From contig NZ_CP023315.3 in the NCBI RefSeq assembly GCF_002310375.3, positions 62,001 to 126,000 of the forward strand: a stretch of 64,000 nucleotides of DNA. The letters run 5' to 3'. A program made the translations under genes and the position numbers. The DNA is from Caulobacter vibrioides. GTDB taxonomy: Bacteria > Pseudomonadota > Alphaproteobacteria > Caulobacterales > Caulobacteraceae. The notes under the pieces were generated by a model. It did not search any database. It was not told where the DNA came from and saw only the letters and a list, made by a program, of their open reading frames with translations. Shown piece after piece: positions 30,276 to 40,217 of this stretch. Positions within the stretch are counted from its first letter, which is position 1; every line of letters begins with the position of its first letter.

Positions 30276-31025
30276 ATGGACAGCGCCGCCTGGGGTGAAA
30301 AGGTCGCCAAGCACTCGCGGGTGTTCAAGCCTGCGGGTCCCGGCCCCTTCCCGGTCGCGCTGATCCTGCACGGCTGCGGCGGCAAGACGCCGTTCCTCGA
30401 GGAGTACGCTCGGGTGGCCGTCCAGGCCGGCTGGGCGGCCGTGGTGGTCGACTCGCTGAAGCCGCGGGGCATGTCGACCCTCGACGCCAAGCTGTTCGTC
30501 TGCACGGGCGTGGCGCTGCACGGGCTCAAGCGCGCGGCCGATGTCTTCGCCATGCTGACCTGGCTGGAGACCCAAGGCTGGGCCGACGCCAGCCGTGTCT
30601 TCCTCGCCGGCTGGAGCCATGGCGGCTGGACGATCATGGACAGCTACGCCGTTGGGAACAGCGCCGCACGGGGCACGACCCTGGTCGACGCCGATCCCGC
30701 CAAGCTGCGCAAGCGGGTCAGGGGAGCGCTGCTCGTCTACCCCTACGCCGGCTATGGATCGCTGACCGCGTCGCGCGGCTGGGGCGAGGGCGCTCCCCCC
30801 GTGTGGTCGGTGCTGGCGGGCAAGGACCAGGTGGTCGGCTGGAAGGCCCCGGCGAAGGCGCTGGACCGGCTAGCGGCCGATGGGCTCAAGGTCGATCGCG
30901 TCTTCCACGCCGACGCCACCCACGCCTTCGACGACGACCGCGCCAACGATCCTCGGGCGCGCTACCGCCCGGACCTCTTCCAGGCGGTGCAGGGCTATTT
31001 CGTGAGGGCGCTCGGCAGCTGTTAA
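30276..31025 (+). CDS. Dienelactone hydrolase-like alpha/beta hydrolase
   Basis: A 249-residue alpha/beta-hydrolase. The oxyanion-hole strand is ALILHGCGGK, the nucleophile elbow is AGWSHGGW (Ser in G-x-S-x-G), and a late acid and the catalytic His are in the DATHAFDDDRA segment. There is no signal peptide. Relatives hydrolyse dienelactones or other esters; substrate unknown. It lies alone between purH and the convergent DUF418 gene, whose stop it overlaps by four bases. Confidence 0.85.
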   Translation: MDSAAWGEKVAKHSRVFKPAGPGPFPVALILHGCGGKTPFLEEYARVAVQAGWAAVVVDSLKPRGMSTLDAKLFVCTGVALHGLKRAADVFAMLTWLETQGWADASRVFLAGWSHGGWTIMDSYAVGNSAARGTTLVDADPAKLRKRVRGALLVYPYAGYGSLTASRGWGEGAPPVWSVLAGKDQVVGWKAPAKALDRLAADGLKVDRVFHADATHAFDDDRANDPRARYRPDLFQAVQGYFVRALGSC

Positions 31026-32224
31026 GCCGTGACCGCCGGCCTCGGGCGGCGCAACGGCGTCGGGCCGCGATACAGGCGCCGCCACAGCCATTCCAGCGGG
31101 CCCATCGCGAAGCGGTCCATCCACCAGCGCGACCACAGGATCTGGACGATCCAGATCCCGATCGTGATGGCCGCCAAGCCGGGCCGGTCGACCTCGCCGT
31201 GCAGGTTCAGGCCACGCCCGCCGTAAAAGAGGGCGGTCATGATCAGCGACTGGGTCAGATAGTTCGTGAACGCCATCTGCCCGACCGGCGCCAGGGCTCT
31301 TGGAATCACGCTCCAGAAGCTCTTGGAGCGGGCGGCGAAGACCATCAGGCTGACATAGGCCAGGGTCGATAGCGGCGCGGTGGCCATCTGGACCGTCATC
31401 GCCACCATGCTCATCGGACGCGACAGATCCTGCGCCATGAACTGGACGAAGACCAAGCCCACCCCTGCCAGGGCCAGCAGGCCGATGACCAGCAGGATCA
31501 CATAGGTCCGCGTCCGCGCCTCGCCGGTGAACAGCCCCAGCTTGAAGCAGGCCAGGCCGATCATCATCAGGCTGGCGGTCATCAGGAAGATGATCGGCTC
31601 GTTGGGCAGCAGGACGAGGCGATCCTTGGCGTTCTGGACCAGCGACTGCAGGAAGGTCCCGCTGTACTGGATCTCGGCCAGCCCGGCCTTGGCGATCTGG
31701 GCGCTGGCCGCCGCGCCCGCCTGGGCGCTTTCGCTGGGCGCCAGCATCATCGCCGCAGCCCCGGCGGTCATCAGCAGCGAGAAGGCGACCCAGACGCCGA
31801 CCCCGGTCCAGAGCAGGCGCTTGGGGCTCCACGAGCGCGCGAACATCACCGCAAAGCCGGCCAGGGCGTAGCTCAGCAGCACGTCGCCGTACCAGATGGC
31901 AAAGCCGTGCAGCACGCCGAACAGCACCATCCAGGACAGGCGCTTGCGCAGGGTCGATCCCCGCTCCTTGTCGGTCCGCTCGCCGCCCACCAGGAAGATC
32001 GAGACGCCGAACAGCATCGCGAACAGGGTCACGAACTTCCGCTGGAACAGCCACTGTGTCACGAACCAGACGCCCAGCGTGTCCGGACCCGTCCCGTGCG
32101 GCCAGGATTTCACCGACTCGGCGATCCCCGGCGGCACGGCGAAATCCGGCGCGTTGCACAGCAGAATGCCCAGCACCCCGAGACCCCGCAGGGAATCGAG
32201 CAGCACGATGCGATCCTTGGTCAT
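31022..32224 (-). CDS. DUF418 family integral membrane protein
   Basis: A 400-residue protein with about ten hydrophobic segments. The N-terminus (RIVLLDSLRGLGVLGILLCNA) and the C-terminal block (GPLEWLWRRLYRG) are typical of DUF418 proteins, which belong to the acyltransferase-3-like membrane superfamily; their substrates are unknown. The ATG at 32224 is preceded by GAGGGGGC and begins the conserved N-terminus. Its stop overlaps the hydrolase gene on the other strand. Confidence 0.88.
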   Translation of the reverse strand: MTKDRIVLLDSLRGLGVLGILLCNAPDFAVPPGIAESVKSWPHGTGPDTLGVWFVTQWLFQRKFVTLFAMLFGVSIFLVGGERTDKERGSTLRKRLSWMVLFGVLHGFAIWYGDVLLSYALAGFAVMFARSWSPKRLLWTGVGVWVAFSLLMTAGAAAMMLAPSESAQAGAAASAQIAKAGLAEIQYSGTFLQSLVQNAKDRLVLLPNEPIIFLMTASLMMIGLACFKLGLFTGEARTRTYVILLVIGLLALAGVGLVFVQFMAQDLSRPMSMVAMTVQMATAPLSTLAYVSLMVFAARSKSFWSVIPRALAPVGQMAFTNYLTQSLIMTALFYGGRGLNLHGEVDRPGLAAITIGIWIVQILWSRWWMDRFAMGPLEWLWRRLYRGPTPLRRPRPAVTA

Positions 32225-32298
32225 GAGCGCCCCCTCGGGGGGACCCTGCGCCTTTACGGCCTGATCGACAACCAAGGCGCGGCGCGGTGGCGGGGTCA

Positions 32299-32328
32299 GC
32301 GGGCTTCCCACTTGCGTAGGAAGCCCGC
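32299..32328 (-). terminator. Hairpin downstream of gdhZ
   Basis: GCGGGCTTCC and GGAAGCCCGC form a perfect ten-base-pair stem with a ten-base loop, 12 bases after the gdhZ stop. No T-run follows on the minus strand, so it may work with Rho or as a stability hairpin. Confidence 0.5.
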
Positions 32329-32339
32329 GACGCCCAGCC

Positions 32340-35300
32340 TTAAGCCGCGCTGGAAAGCTCGCGCAGGGCCGCGTTGGCGATCGTCAGCTTGGCGAAGGTC
32401 CAGCCACCGCCGGCCTGTTCGATGTCCTCGATCGTGCGCTTGACGGCGCGCGGACGATCCCCGCGCAGGGCGGCCCAGGACGAGATGGCGGCCTTGGCGG
32501 CGCCTTCGTCCTCGCCGGCCTGGGCGTTGGCGGCGAATTTCAGCACCTGCTGGGTGATCGAGGTCTGCTCGGTCAGCATATCCTCGATCAAGCGACGCAC
32601 GGCCAGGCGCTCGAAGGCGTCGCCGCCCACGAACGAGCCTGCCGCGCCGCGCAGGCGGTCGAAGCCGAACGCCGCGCCGACCTGATGGTAGAGGCGCGCG
32701 ACATTCTCGACGCTCCAGCTGGAGGCGTTGGCGAGATCGACAAGGTCGGCCGCCGTCGTCAGCGGTTGCAAGGCGGCGACGCTCAGGGCCAGCGTTTCCG
32801 GCGCGCCGTCCGCGACATAGGCCTTCACCCGCTTGGACACCGCCTTCTGCTCGAAGGGCGACAGGATCGCCGGGGCCAGGGTCTTGAGCGCGGCGACCGA
32901 CGGGCCATAGGCCTCAACCAGGGCCTGGACGTTGGCGGCGTCGCGCTGGGCGCGGCGCGCCAGCCAGAAGGTCAGGCTGCGCAGGGCGTAGGCCAGCGCC
33001 TTGTAGAGCGCGGTCTGGCCCTCGGCTGAAGCCTTGTTGTCCAGGCCGTTGACCTGAGCCCACAGGCCGTCGATTCCGAGGATCTCGCGGGCGGCGGTGA
33101 AGCCCACCACCACGGCGTTGACGTCGGCGCCGGCGGCCGCCTTCAGGCGGCTGACGAAGGTTGGGCCGCACATGTTGACCATCTGGTTGCCGACCACGGT
33201 GGCGATGATCTCGCGCTTCAGCCGGTGCTTCTGCATGGCGTCGGCGTACTGATCCAGCGCCTTGGGGAAGTAGCCGCGCAGGGTGCGCTCGAACCAGGGA
33301 TCATCGGGCGACTGGCTGGCGACGATCTCGTCGAACAGATCAAGCTTGCCGTAGGCCAGCAGGACCGCCAGCTCAGGACGGGTCAGGCCACGGCCCGCCG
33401 CTTTGCGCTCCAGAAGCGTCGTATTCGTCGGCAGACCCTCGACCCGGCGATCCAGCCGGCCGCGCTGTTCCAGATCGACCATGTAGCGGATCTGCGCGTC
33501 GACCTCACTGACCGCGTCGCTTTCCAGCAGCGTCAGCGCCAGGGTCTGATCGTAGTTGTGCTCAAGCACGTGGTGGGCCACGTCATCGGTCATCGAGGCC
33601 AGCAGCGTGTTGCGGCTTTCGCGATCCAGCTGTCCGCCGCGTTCCAGGATCCCGGTCAGGATCTTGATATTGACCTCGTGGTCAGAGCTGTCGACGCCGG
33701 CCGAGTTGTCGATGGCGTCGGTGTTGATGTGGCCGCCAGCTTGAGCGAACTCGATGCGGCCGGCCTGGGTCAGGCCCAGGTTCGCGCCCTCGCCGACGAC
33801 CTTTACGCGAAGGTCAGAGCCATTGATCCGGATAGAGTCATTGGCCTTGTCGCCGGCGTCGGCGTTGGTTTCGCCCTTGGCCTTCACATAGGTGCCGATG
33901 CCGCCGAGATACAGAAGCTCGGCCTTCGACTTCAGGATCGCCGTCATCAGCTCGGCGGGAGACACGGCCTCGGCCTTGATCTCCAGCAGGGCGCGAACCT
34001 CGGCCGAGAGCGGGATGCTCTTCAGGCTGCGGGCGAAGACGCCGCCGCCGGCCGAAATCTTCGACTTGTCGTAGTCCTCCCACGACGAGCGCGGCAGCTT
34101 GAACATCCGGTCACGCTCGACCCACGAGACGGCGGGATCCGGGTTCGGGTCGAGGAAGATGTGGCGGTGGTCGAAGGCGGCCAAGAGCTTGGTCTGCTTG
34201 GACAGCAGCATGCCGTTACCGAACACGTCGCCGGACATGTCGCCGACGCCCACGACGGTGAAGGTCTCGGTCTGGATGTCCTTGCCCAGCTCGCGGAAGT
34301 GACGCTTGACCGCTTCCCAGGCGCCGCGGGCGGTGATGCCCATCACCTTGTGGTCGTAGCCGACCGAGCCGCCCGAGGCGAAGGCGTCGCCCAGCCAGAA
34401 GCCGTAGCTTTCGGCCACGCCGTTGGCGATGTCGGAGAAGGTCGCCGTGCCCTTGTCGGCGGCGACGACCAGATACGGATCCTGGGCGTCGTGGGCGACG
34501 ACCGACGGCGGCGGCACGACCTGGTTGTCGGCGTCGATATTGTCGGTCAGGTCCAGCAGACCCGACAGGAAGGTCTTGTAGGCGCGGATCGCCTCGGCCT
34601 GGATGGCGTCGCGATCACCGCCGCGGGGCAGTTGCTTCGGATAGAAGCCGCCCTTGGAGCCGACCGGCACGATGACGGCGTTCTTGACCTGCTGCGCCTT
34701 AACCAGGCCCAACACTTCGGTGCGGAAGTCGTCGCGACGATCCGACCAACGCAGGCCGCCACGGGCGACCGGGCCGAAGCGCAGGTGGACGCCCTCGACG
34801 TGCGGCGCGGAGACGTAGATCTCACGATAGGGCTTGGGCGCCGGCAGGTCTTCCAGCTCGCGCGAGGCGATCTTGAAGCTGATATAGGACTTGGGCGCGC
34901 CATCAGCGCCGAGCTGGTAGAAATTGGTGCGCTGGATTGCGCCGACCAGCGCGGCCAGACGGCGAAGCACGCGGTCGGCGTCCAGGCTTTCGACAGCCTG
35001 CAGGGCTTCGACGATGTTGGCCTGGACGGCCTTGGCCTGCTCCTGGCGGGTCTTCAGATCAACGCGGATCGCCGGGTCGAACTTGGTCTGGAAGAGATCC
35101 AGGATCAGCCGCGCAACGCCGGGGTGATCCGACAGAGCTTGCTCCTGCACGCCCTGGCTGGGGTCCAGACCCGACTGCTGGCGATAGCGCGCCAGGGCGC
35201 GGATCAGCGCAGCCTCGCGCCAGCCGACGCCCAGTTCCAGCACCAGGCGGTTGAAGCCGTCGCTCTCGGCGCGACCGGTCCAGATGGCGACGAAGGCGGC

Positions 35301-37166
35301 CTCGAAGGCCTGCTTGACGTCGGCGAAGATCAGATGCTCCCCGGCCTCGTCACGCATGACGAACTCATGGACCCAGACCGGCTGGCCGTCGGGCGAGACC
35401 TTGAAGCCCTCCTCGATCAGGGCCTTGAGGCCCATGTGCTCGAGGATCGGCAGGACGTCGGCCAGCGGTGCGGCCGCGCCGGGACGATAGAGCTTGAAGC
35501 GGAACGTGACGGCGCTGTCGTCCTCGCGACGGAAGGCGCGGACCCTGACCGCCTCATCTTCGCGGAGGTCGTCGATCACCTCGATGTCCGCCAGGGCTTC
35601 GGTGGCGTCGTACTGATCGCGGTAGCCCGGCGGGAAGGCGCCGGCGTAGCGGGCCAGGAGGTGGGCGACACGTCCGGACTGCCCCTCGCGGATGACGGCC
35701 TCGAAGCGGTCGTCCCAGGTGCGCGCGGTCTCGGCGATCGCAGCCTCGACGGTAGCGAGGTCCGGCTCGGCGTGGTCCCCGGGGGTGACGCCCAGAATAT
35801 AGTGCACCCGGGCGAGCGGGGCGTCGGAGAAGCTTGGATAGTAGGCCGACACGCGGCCCTGGAACGCTTCGGCCAGGATCTGGCCGGCGCGGGCGCGCAC
35901 GCCCGAGTCATAGCGATCGCGCGGCACGAACATCAGCACCGAGATGAAGCGATCGAACGGATCGCGGCGGGCGAATAGCTTCACGCGGGGCCGGTCGTAG
36001 AGGTGCAAGACGCCCAGCGCCATCGCCAGCAGCTGGTCTTCCTCGGTCTGGAACAGCTCATCGCGCGGCCAGGTCTCGAGGATGTTGCGCAGGCGCTTAC
36101 CGTTGTGGCTGTCAGGATCCTTGCCGGCGCGCGAGAGCACGTTCCCCACCTTGCGGCGGATAAGCGGGACCGCATTGGCCGGAGTCTCGTAGGCCTCTGC
36201 GGTGAAGAGGCCCACGAAGCGGACCTCTCCCGACGGCTTGCCGTCCGCGCCGTAACGGCGGACGCCGACATAGTCCATGTAGCCGCGGCGGTGGACGCGT
36301 GAGCGCAGGTTCGACTTGGCGACGACGATCGGGTCGCCGATGTCGATATGCGTGCGGATCTGGGCGGAAAGGATCGCCGGCTCGTTACCACGGCGCAGCA
36401 CCGTGCGCCCCTGATCGCGCAACACGCCGAGGCTGTCTTCGGGCTGATACAGCGGCTCCTCGGCCGCGTAGCCGCCATCGTCTGCGCGGGGATATTCATA
36501 GACGCGTGCGCCCAGGAAGACGAAGTGATCGCCCTCAAGCCAATCCAGGAACGCCATGTCTTCGGTCTTCTCGTCGCCGGACACGGGGGCTGACGCGCTC
36601 TTCAGCTCCTCGATCGTCCGGCGCATCAGGCCACGCATGGCCTCGAAGTCCTGAACGGCCATGGCGACGTCGGAAAGAACCTCGCGGACGGCCTGTATCA
36701 GCGTCGCCTCGCGATCCTCGCCCACGGGCGCCAGCCAGATCTGGATCATCGAGCGACGAACGCCGCCGCAGTCGGACACGGGGTGGAACATGGCGCGGAC
36801 CGAGAACCCGGCCTCGGTCACCTCGCCCATGATGCTGTCGACCAGGAACGGACGGTCCAGTTGGACGATCTCAAGCAGGTCGGAAGGCGTTTCGCCGCCC
36901 TCGGCGCGCCGGATTCGGATAGCGGGTTGCGAGACATCCTTGGCCGCTTCGCCAAAGCGCCAGAACTCGGCGAGGGCGCGGGCGACATCAGCGCCGTCCA
37001 GGCCGGGAAGCTCTTCGGCGGACCAATCGTCCTGGGCTTGCGAGGCGAAATCGAACGCGGCCGAAGGCAGGCTCTCGACCGTCGCGCCCAAGGCCTCTGC
37101 GAAGGCGGTTACCAGCGGACTGATCGGGGCCCCAGCGGACTTGAGGTCATTTTTTGCACCGACCAT
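32340..37166 (-). CDS. gdhZ: NAD-specific glutamate dehydrogenase, large 180-kDa type
   Basis: A 1608-residue protein of the Bac_GDH class that oxidises glutamate to 2-oxoglutarate with NAD. It has long N-terminal regulatory regions (residues about 1-700) and a catalytic core with KNAVIVPVGSKGGFYPKQLP (catalytic lysines), VGVGDMSGDVFGNGML (nucleotide-binding) and KVVGEGANLGLTQAGRIEFA. In C. crescentus the homologue GdhZ also stimulates FtsZ GTPase activity together with KidO, linking nitrogen metabolism to cell division. It is the longest gene in the window and uncommonly complete for its size. Confidence 0.95.
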   Translation of the reverse strand: MVGAKNDLKSAGAPISPLVTAFAEALGATVESLPSAAFDFASQAQDDWSAEELPGLDGADVARALAEFWRFGEAAKDVSQPAIRIRRAEGGETPSDLLEIVQLDRPFLVDSIMGEVTEAGFSVRAMFHPVSDCGGVRRSMIQIWLAPVGEDREATLIQAVREVLSDVAMAVQDFEAMRGLMRRTIEELKSASAPVSGDEKTEDMAFLDWLEGDHFVFLGARVYEYPRADDGGYAAEEPLYQPEDSLGVLRDQGRTVLRRGNEPAILSAQIRTHIDIGDPIVVAKSNLRSRVHRRGYMDYVGVRRYGADGKPSGEVRFVGLFTAEAYETPANAVPLIRRKVGNVLSRAGKDPDSHNGKRLRNILETWPRDELFQTEEDQLLAMALGVLHLYDRPRVKLFARRDPFDRFISVLMFVPRDRYDSGVRARAGQILAEAFQGRVSAYYPSFSDAPLARVHYILGVTPGDHAEPDLATVEAAIAETARTWDDRFEAVIREGQSGRVAHLLARYAGAFPPGYRDQYDATEALADIEVIDDLREDEAVRVRAFRREDDSAVTFRFKLYRPGAAAPLADVLPILEHMGLKALIEEGFKVSPDGQPVWVHEFVMRDEAGEHLIFADVKQAFEAAFVAIWTGRAESDGFNRLVLELGVGWREAALIRALARYRQQSGLDPSQGVQEQALSDHPGVARLILDLFQTKFDPAIRVDLKTRQEQAKAVQANIVEALQAVESLDADRVLRRLAALVGAIQRTNFYQLGADGAPKSYISFKIASRELEDLPAPKPYREIYVSAPHVEGVHLRFGPVARGGLRWSDRRDDFRTEVLGLVKAQQVKNAVIVPVGSKGGFYPKQLPRGGDRDAIQAEAIRAYKTFLSGLLDLTDNIDADNQVVPPPSVVAHDAQDPYLVVAADKGTATFSDIANGVAESYGFWLGDAFASGGSVGYDHKVMGITARGAWEAVKRHFRELGKDIQTETFTVVGVGDMSGDVFGNGMLLSKQTKLLAAFDHRHIFLDPNPDPAVSWVERDRMFKLPRSSWEDYDKSKISAGGGVFARSLKSIPLSAEVRALLEIKAEAVSPAELMTAILKSKAELLYLGGIGTYVKAKGETNADAGDKANDSIRINGSDLRVKVVGEGANLGLTQAGRIEFAQAGGHINTDAIDNSAGVDSSDHEVNIKILTGILERGGQLDRESRNTLLASMTDDVAHHVLEHNYDQTLALTLLESDAVSEVDAQIRYMVDLEQRGRLDRRVEGLPTNTTLLERKAAGRGLTRPELAVLLAYGKLDLFDEIVASQSPDDPWFERTLRGYFPKALDQYADAMQKHRLKREIIATVVGNQMVNMCGPTFVSRLKAAAGADVNAVVVGFTAAREILGIDGLWAQVNGLDNKASAEGQTALYKALAYALRSLTFWLARRAQRDAANVQALVEAYGPSVAALKTLAPAILSPFEQKAVSKRVKAYVADGAPETLALSVAALQPLTTAADLVDLANASSWSVENVARLYHQVGAAFGFDRLRGAAGSFVGGDAFERLAVRRLIEDMLTEQTSITQQVLKFAANAQAGEDEGAAKAAISSWAALRGDRPRAVKRTIEDIEQAGGGWTFAKLTIANAALRELSSAA

Positions 37167-37283
37167 GGGAGTTCCTCGCGAATTTTTGGCCGCAACCTAG
37201 CCGCTTTGGGCCCTACTTCAACCGATACGTCGGAAATTGGAAACAAATCGTGCCGTTTCTGGACGCAAACTGCGAAAACGGAA

Positions 37284-37313
37284 GCGCCGCCGGCTGGGGG
37301 GAGCCGACGGCGC
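37284..37313 (-). terminator. Strong GC hairpin between the permease gene and gdhZ
   Basis: GCGCCGCCGGCT and AGCCGACGGCGC form a twelve-pair stem with one mismatch and a G-only loop. With the hairpin at 37386-37408 it probably ends the permease transcript before gdhZ. The rest of the 37167-37450 gap shows no gene; the gdhZ promoter should lie near 37170-37280. Confidence 0.5.
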
Positions 37314-37385
37314 GGGCCCGCTGGGGGAAGCGCGGGCGTCCTCCGCAACGATGGTCGGCGGCCTTGCCTGCCGCCATCTGCGGTG

Positions 37386-37408
37386 TGTCCGGGTGGGGGA
37401 TCCGGACA
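37386..37408 (-). terminator. Hairpin after the AI-2E family permease gene
   Basis: TGTCCGG and CCGGACA form a perfect seven-pair stem with a nine-base loop about 40 bases after the permease stop. No T-run is present. Confidence 0.4.
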
Positions 37409-37450
37409 GGTTAGAGATAGGCGCCGCAGGACGCTGTTTAAGGGGGGCGT

Positions 37451-38560
37451 TCATTTCTTTTGCTTGGTGGCGGACGCTGGGACCTCGGGGATGCCTTGAG
37501 GATCGCCGTCCTCGGACAAGAGGATCGCGATCCAGCGCGAGCCCTCGAACTGGGCGAGAATGACCATGGCCGCGACGGTGAGGGGGGTCGACAGGAACAT
37601 TCCGGGCACGCCCCACAAAGCGCCCCAAACCGCGAGGGACAGCAGAACCACCGTCGGGTCCATGTTCAGGCTGTCGCCCTGCATGCGCGGAAGAATGACA
37701 TTGCCCACGACGAAGAAGATGCCCTGAAGCGCAGCGAAGAGGATGACCGCCGGCCAGAGACTGTCAGGGAACTGGATCAGCGCGAAGATGGGCGGCATGA
37801 AGCAGCCGACCGCGCCGCCGAGGATCGGGATATACGCCGCCAGGAAGATCAGGAACGCCCAGAAGAAGGCGTTGTCCAAGCCCACCAGCATCATCACGAC
37901 GAACGCCGAAACCGCGATCATCAATCCCGTGACCGTCTGGATCCAGAGGTACTGCTCGACGCCGTCGCGGATGCGCTGGAACATTTTCATGTTCGTCTCC
38001 CGCTCGGCGTGGTGCGGAAACAGGGCCACGATCTTGCGGGCGAAGCCGCGGCGCGAGGCCAGGATGAAGCCCAGATAGATCAGGACCAGGACGGCGCTGG
38101 TGGCGAAGCTGTTGAAGGATTGGGCCACATCGCCGAAGTAGCGCTGCGGGTTCCATTGCTTGACCAGGTCGCCGATGGTCGGCGCCACCGAGAGTTCGAG
38201 GCCCGGCGCCAGACGCGCCACCGTCGGCGTGAACTTGGCGATGATCGCGTTGAGGCTGTCGATGTATTGCGAGGAGTGATCGAAGAACTCCTTGCCATTG
38301 TCGACGACGATCCAGATCGAGACGCCGAACAGCAGGAGCAAAAGCACGATTGCGGTCGGCGAGGCCAGCCTGCGGGGAAAGCGCGGCGTCCGTTCGGTAA
38401 GCACACGGGCGAAGCTGTCGATCATCAAGGCGAGGAAAACCGCCAGCGCCAGGGGCGTCAGGATGTCCTGCATCCACTTCAGGGTCGCCGCGCCCGCGAT
38501 CACGGCGAGGAAGACCATGGCGTTGCGCGTCGTCACCGACGGCGGGGCGGGAGCCGGCAT
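37451..38560 (-). CDS. AI-2E family transporter (PerM/TqsA-like permease)
   Basis: A 369-residue membrane protein with about eight hydrophobic segments and the family's typical central motif region (GLIMIAVSAF-like LMIAVSAFVVMMLVGLDNAFF and LAAYIPILGGAVGCFMPP). Members export autoinducer-2, cations or other small solutes; the family name is not evidence of AI-2 transport here. It is divergent from the HerA-like gene across about 100 bp. A highly charged short C-terminal tail ends KQKK. Confidence 0.9.
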   Translation of the reverse strand: MPAPAPPSVTTRNAMVFLAVIAGAATLKWMQDILTPLALAVFLALMIDSFARVLTERTPRFPRRLASPTAIVLLLLLFGVSIWIVVDNGKEFFDHSSQYIDSLNAIIAKFTPTVARLAPGLELSVAPTIGDLVKQWNPQRYFGDVAQSFNSFATSAVLVLIYLGFILASRRGFARKIVALFPHHAERETNMKMFQRIRDGVEQYLWIQTVTGLMIAVSAFVVMMLVGLDNAFFWAFLIFLAAYIPILGGAVGCFMPPIFALIQFPDSLWPAVILFAALQGIFFVVGNVILPRMQGDSLNMDPTVVLLSLAVWGALWGVPGMFLSTPLTVAAMVILAQFEGSRWIAILLSEDGDPQGIPEVPASATKQKK

Positions 38561-38663
38561 TTGTAAAATTTCTCCAGATACGCGGTCGAGAGTGCCCGCC
38601 CCGATTGGCGCGGCGCAAGGCCCCGTTTAGGGTCGAATGCGCATCGATGTAAGGAGTTTGCCC

Positions 38664-40208
38664 ATGCCGTTGTCCATCGGCGAGAACGAGATCCTGGTCG
38701 GACTTGGCGAAGGCCCGGTCACGCAGCGGCTCGATCGCTCGAACCGGCACGGCGTCGTCGCGGGCGCCACGGGCACGGGCAAGACCGTGACCTTGCAGGT
38801 GCTGGCGCAGGCGTTCTCGGAGGCCGGCGTTCCGGTGTTCGCAGCCGATGTGAAGGGTGATCTTTCGGGCCTCGCCATGCCCGGAACCCCCAACGAAAAG
38901 ATGCTGGCCCGCGCCGCTTCGATGGACTTCGTCCTGGCGCCAGCCGCGCCGCCGGTGATCTTCTGGGACCTGTTTGGCCAAAAGGGACACCCGATCCGCA
39001 CGACCATCTCGGAAATGGGACCGCTCCTGCTGTCTCAGTTGCTCGAGTTGAACGACGTGCAGGAAGGCGTGCTGACCATCGCGTTCCACGTCGCTGACAA
39101 GGACGGACTGCTGCTGCTGGATCTGAAGGATCTGCAGGCCGCGCTGAAGTATGTCGCCGACAACGCCGACGAGATCGGGACCCAGTACGGCAATGTCGCG
39201 CCGGCGACGATCGGCGCCATCCAGCGCAAGCTGCTGACGCTGCAGACCCAGGGCGCCGAGTACTTCTTCGGCGAGCCTGCGCTTGATCTGTCGGACCTGA
39301 TGCGGACCGACGTGGCGGGGCGCGGCTATGTGAACCTGCTGGCCGCAGACCGCCTGATCCAGTCGCCCAAGCTCTACTCGACCTTCCTGCTCTGGCTGCT
39401 TTCGGAATTGTTCGAGGTCCTGCCCGAGGTCGGCGATCCGGAGAAGCCAAGGCTGGTGTTCTTCTTCGACGAAGCGCACCTGCTGTTCAACGACGCCCCC
39501 AAGCCGCTGCTGGAGAAGATCGAGCAGGTGGTGCGGCTGATCCGTTCGAAGGGTGTTGGGATCTATTTCGTCACCCAAAATCCGGCGGATATTCCCGACG
39601 CCGTGCTGGGCCAGCTCGGCGCACGCGTCCAACATGCCCTGCGCGCTTACACGCCCGCCGATCAGAAGGGCTTGAAGGCGGCGGCGCAGTCTTTCCGCGT
39701 CAATCCCGGCTTCGACACGGCTGAAACCATCCAGGCGCTAGGCGTGGGCGAAGCGCTGGTGTCTACGCTTGACGAGAAGGGCGCGCCCCGGATCGTCCAG
39801 AAGACTCTGATCCGCCCGCCAGCCTCTCGTCTTGGCCCGCTCACGCCCCAAGAGCGCGCGGCGCTGCAGGCTCAAAGCCCGGTGGCGGGGGTCTATGACA
39901 CCGCCGAAGACCGCGACTCCGCCTATGAAATTCTGCAAGGGCGCGCCGCAGAGGCGCAGCGCGAGGCCGCAGCCGATCGTGAAGAGGCCGAAGCCGATCA
40001 GCGCGCCGCCGCCGAGGCCAAGGTGCGGGAGCGGGAGGTCGCCCGCGAAGCGCGCGAGAGCCGCCCTCGCGCCTCGGGCCGCCAGACCATGGTTGAGGCC
40101 TTCGCGGTCACCCTGGTTCGCACGGTCGCCTCGCAGGCGGGGCGCGAGCTGATGCGCGGGCTTCTGGGCGGCCTCAGCGGCGGGGTGAGCCGTCGCCGTC
40201 GTCGCTGA
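38664..40208 (+). CDS. HerA-like DUF853 ATPase
   Basis: A 514-residue protein of the bacterial HerA-helicase-like (YjgR/DUF853) family. Walker A is [12 protein letters not shown] and Walker B is [13 protein letters not shown], both intact; an [11 protein letters not shown] motif follows as in FtsK/HerA ATPases. The C-terminal 80 residues are a charged Ala/Glu/Arg coiled-coil-like region followed by [12 protein letters not shown] and a Gly/Arg-rich end. The biological role of the family is unclear. The ATG at 38664 was chosen because AAGGAG lies upstream; a longer start at 38637 is possible. Confidence 0.88.
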   Translation: MPLSIGENEILVGLGEGPVTQRLDRSNRHGVVAGATGTGKTVTLQVLAQAFSEAGVPVFAADVKGDLSGLAMPGTPNEKMLARAASMDFVLAPAAPPVIFWDLFGQKGHPIRTTISEMGPLLLSQLLELNDVQEGVLTIAFHVADKDGLLLLDLKDLQAALKYVADNADEIGTQYGNVAPATIGAIQRKLLTLQTQGAEYFFGEPALDLSDLMRTDVAGRGYVNLLAADRLIQSPKLYSTFLLWLLSELFEVLPEVGDPEKPRLVFFFDEAHLLFNDAPKPLLEKIEQVVRLIRSKGVGIYFVTQNPADIPDAVLGQLGARVQHALRAYTPADQKGLKAAAQSFRVNPGFDTAETIQALGVGEALVSTLDEKGAPRIVQKTLIRPPASRLGPLTPQERAALQAQSPVAGVYDTAEDRDSAYEILQGRAAEAQREAAADREEAEADQRAAAEAKVREREVAREARESRPRASGRQTMVEAFAVTLVRTVASQAGRELMRGLLGGLSGGVSRRRRR

Positions 40209-40217
40209 TCGGATGGT

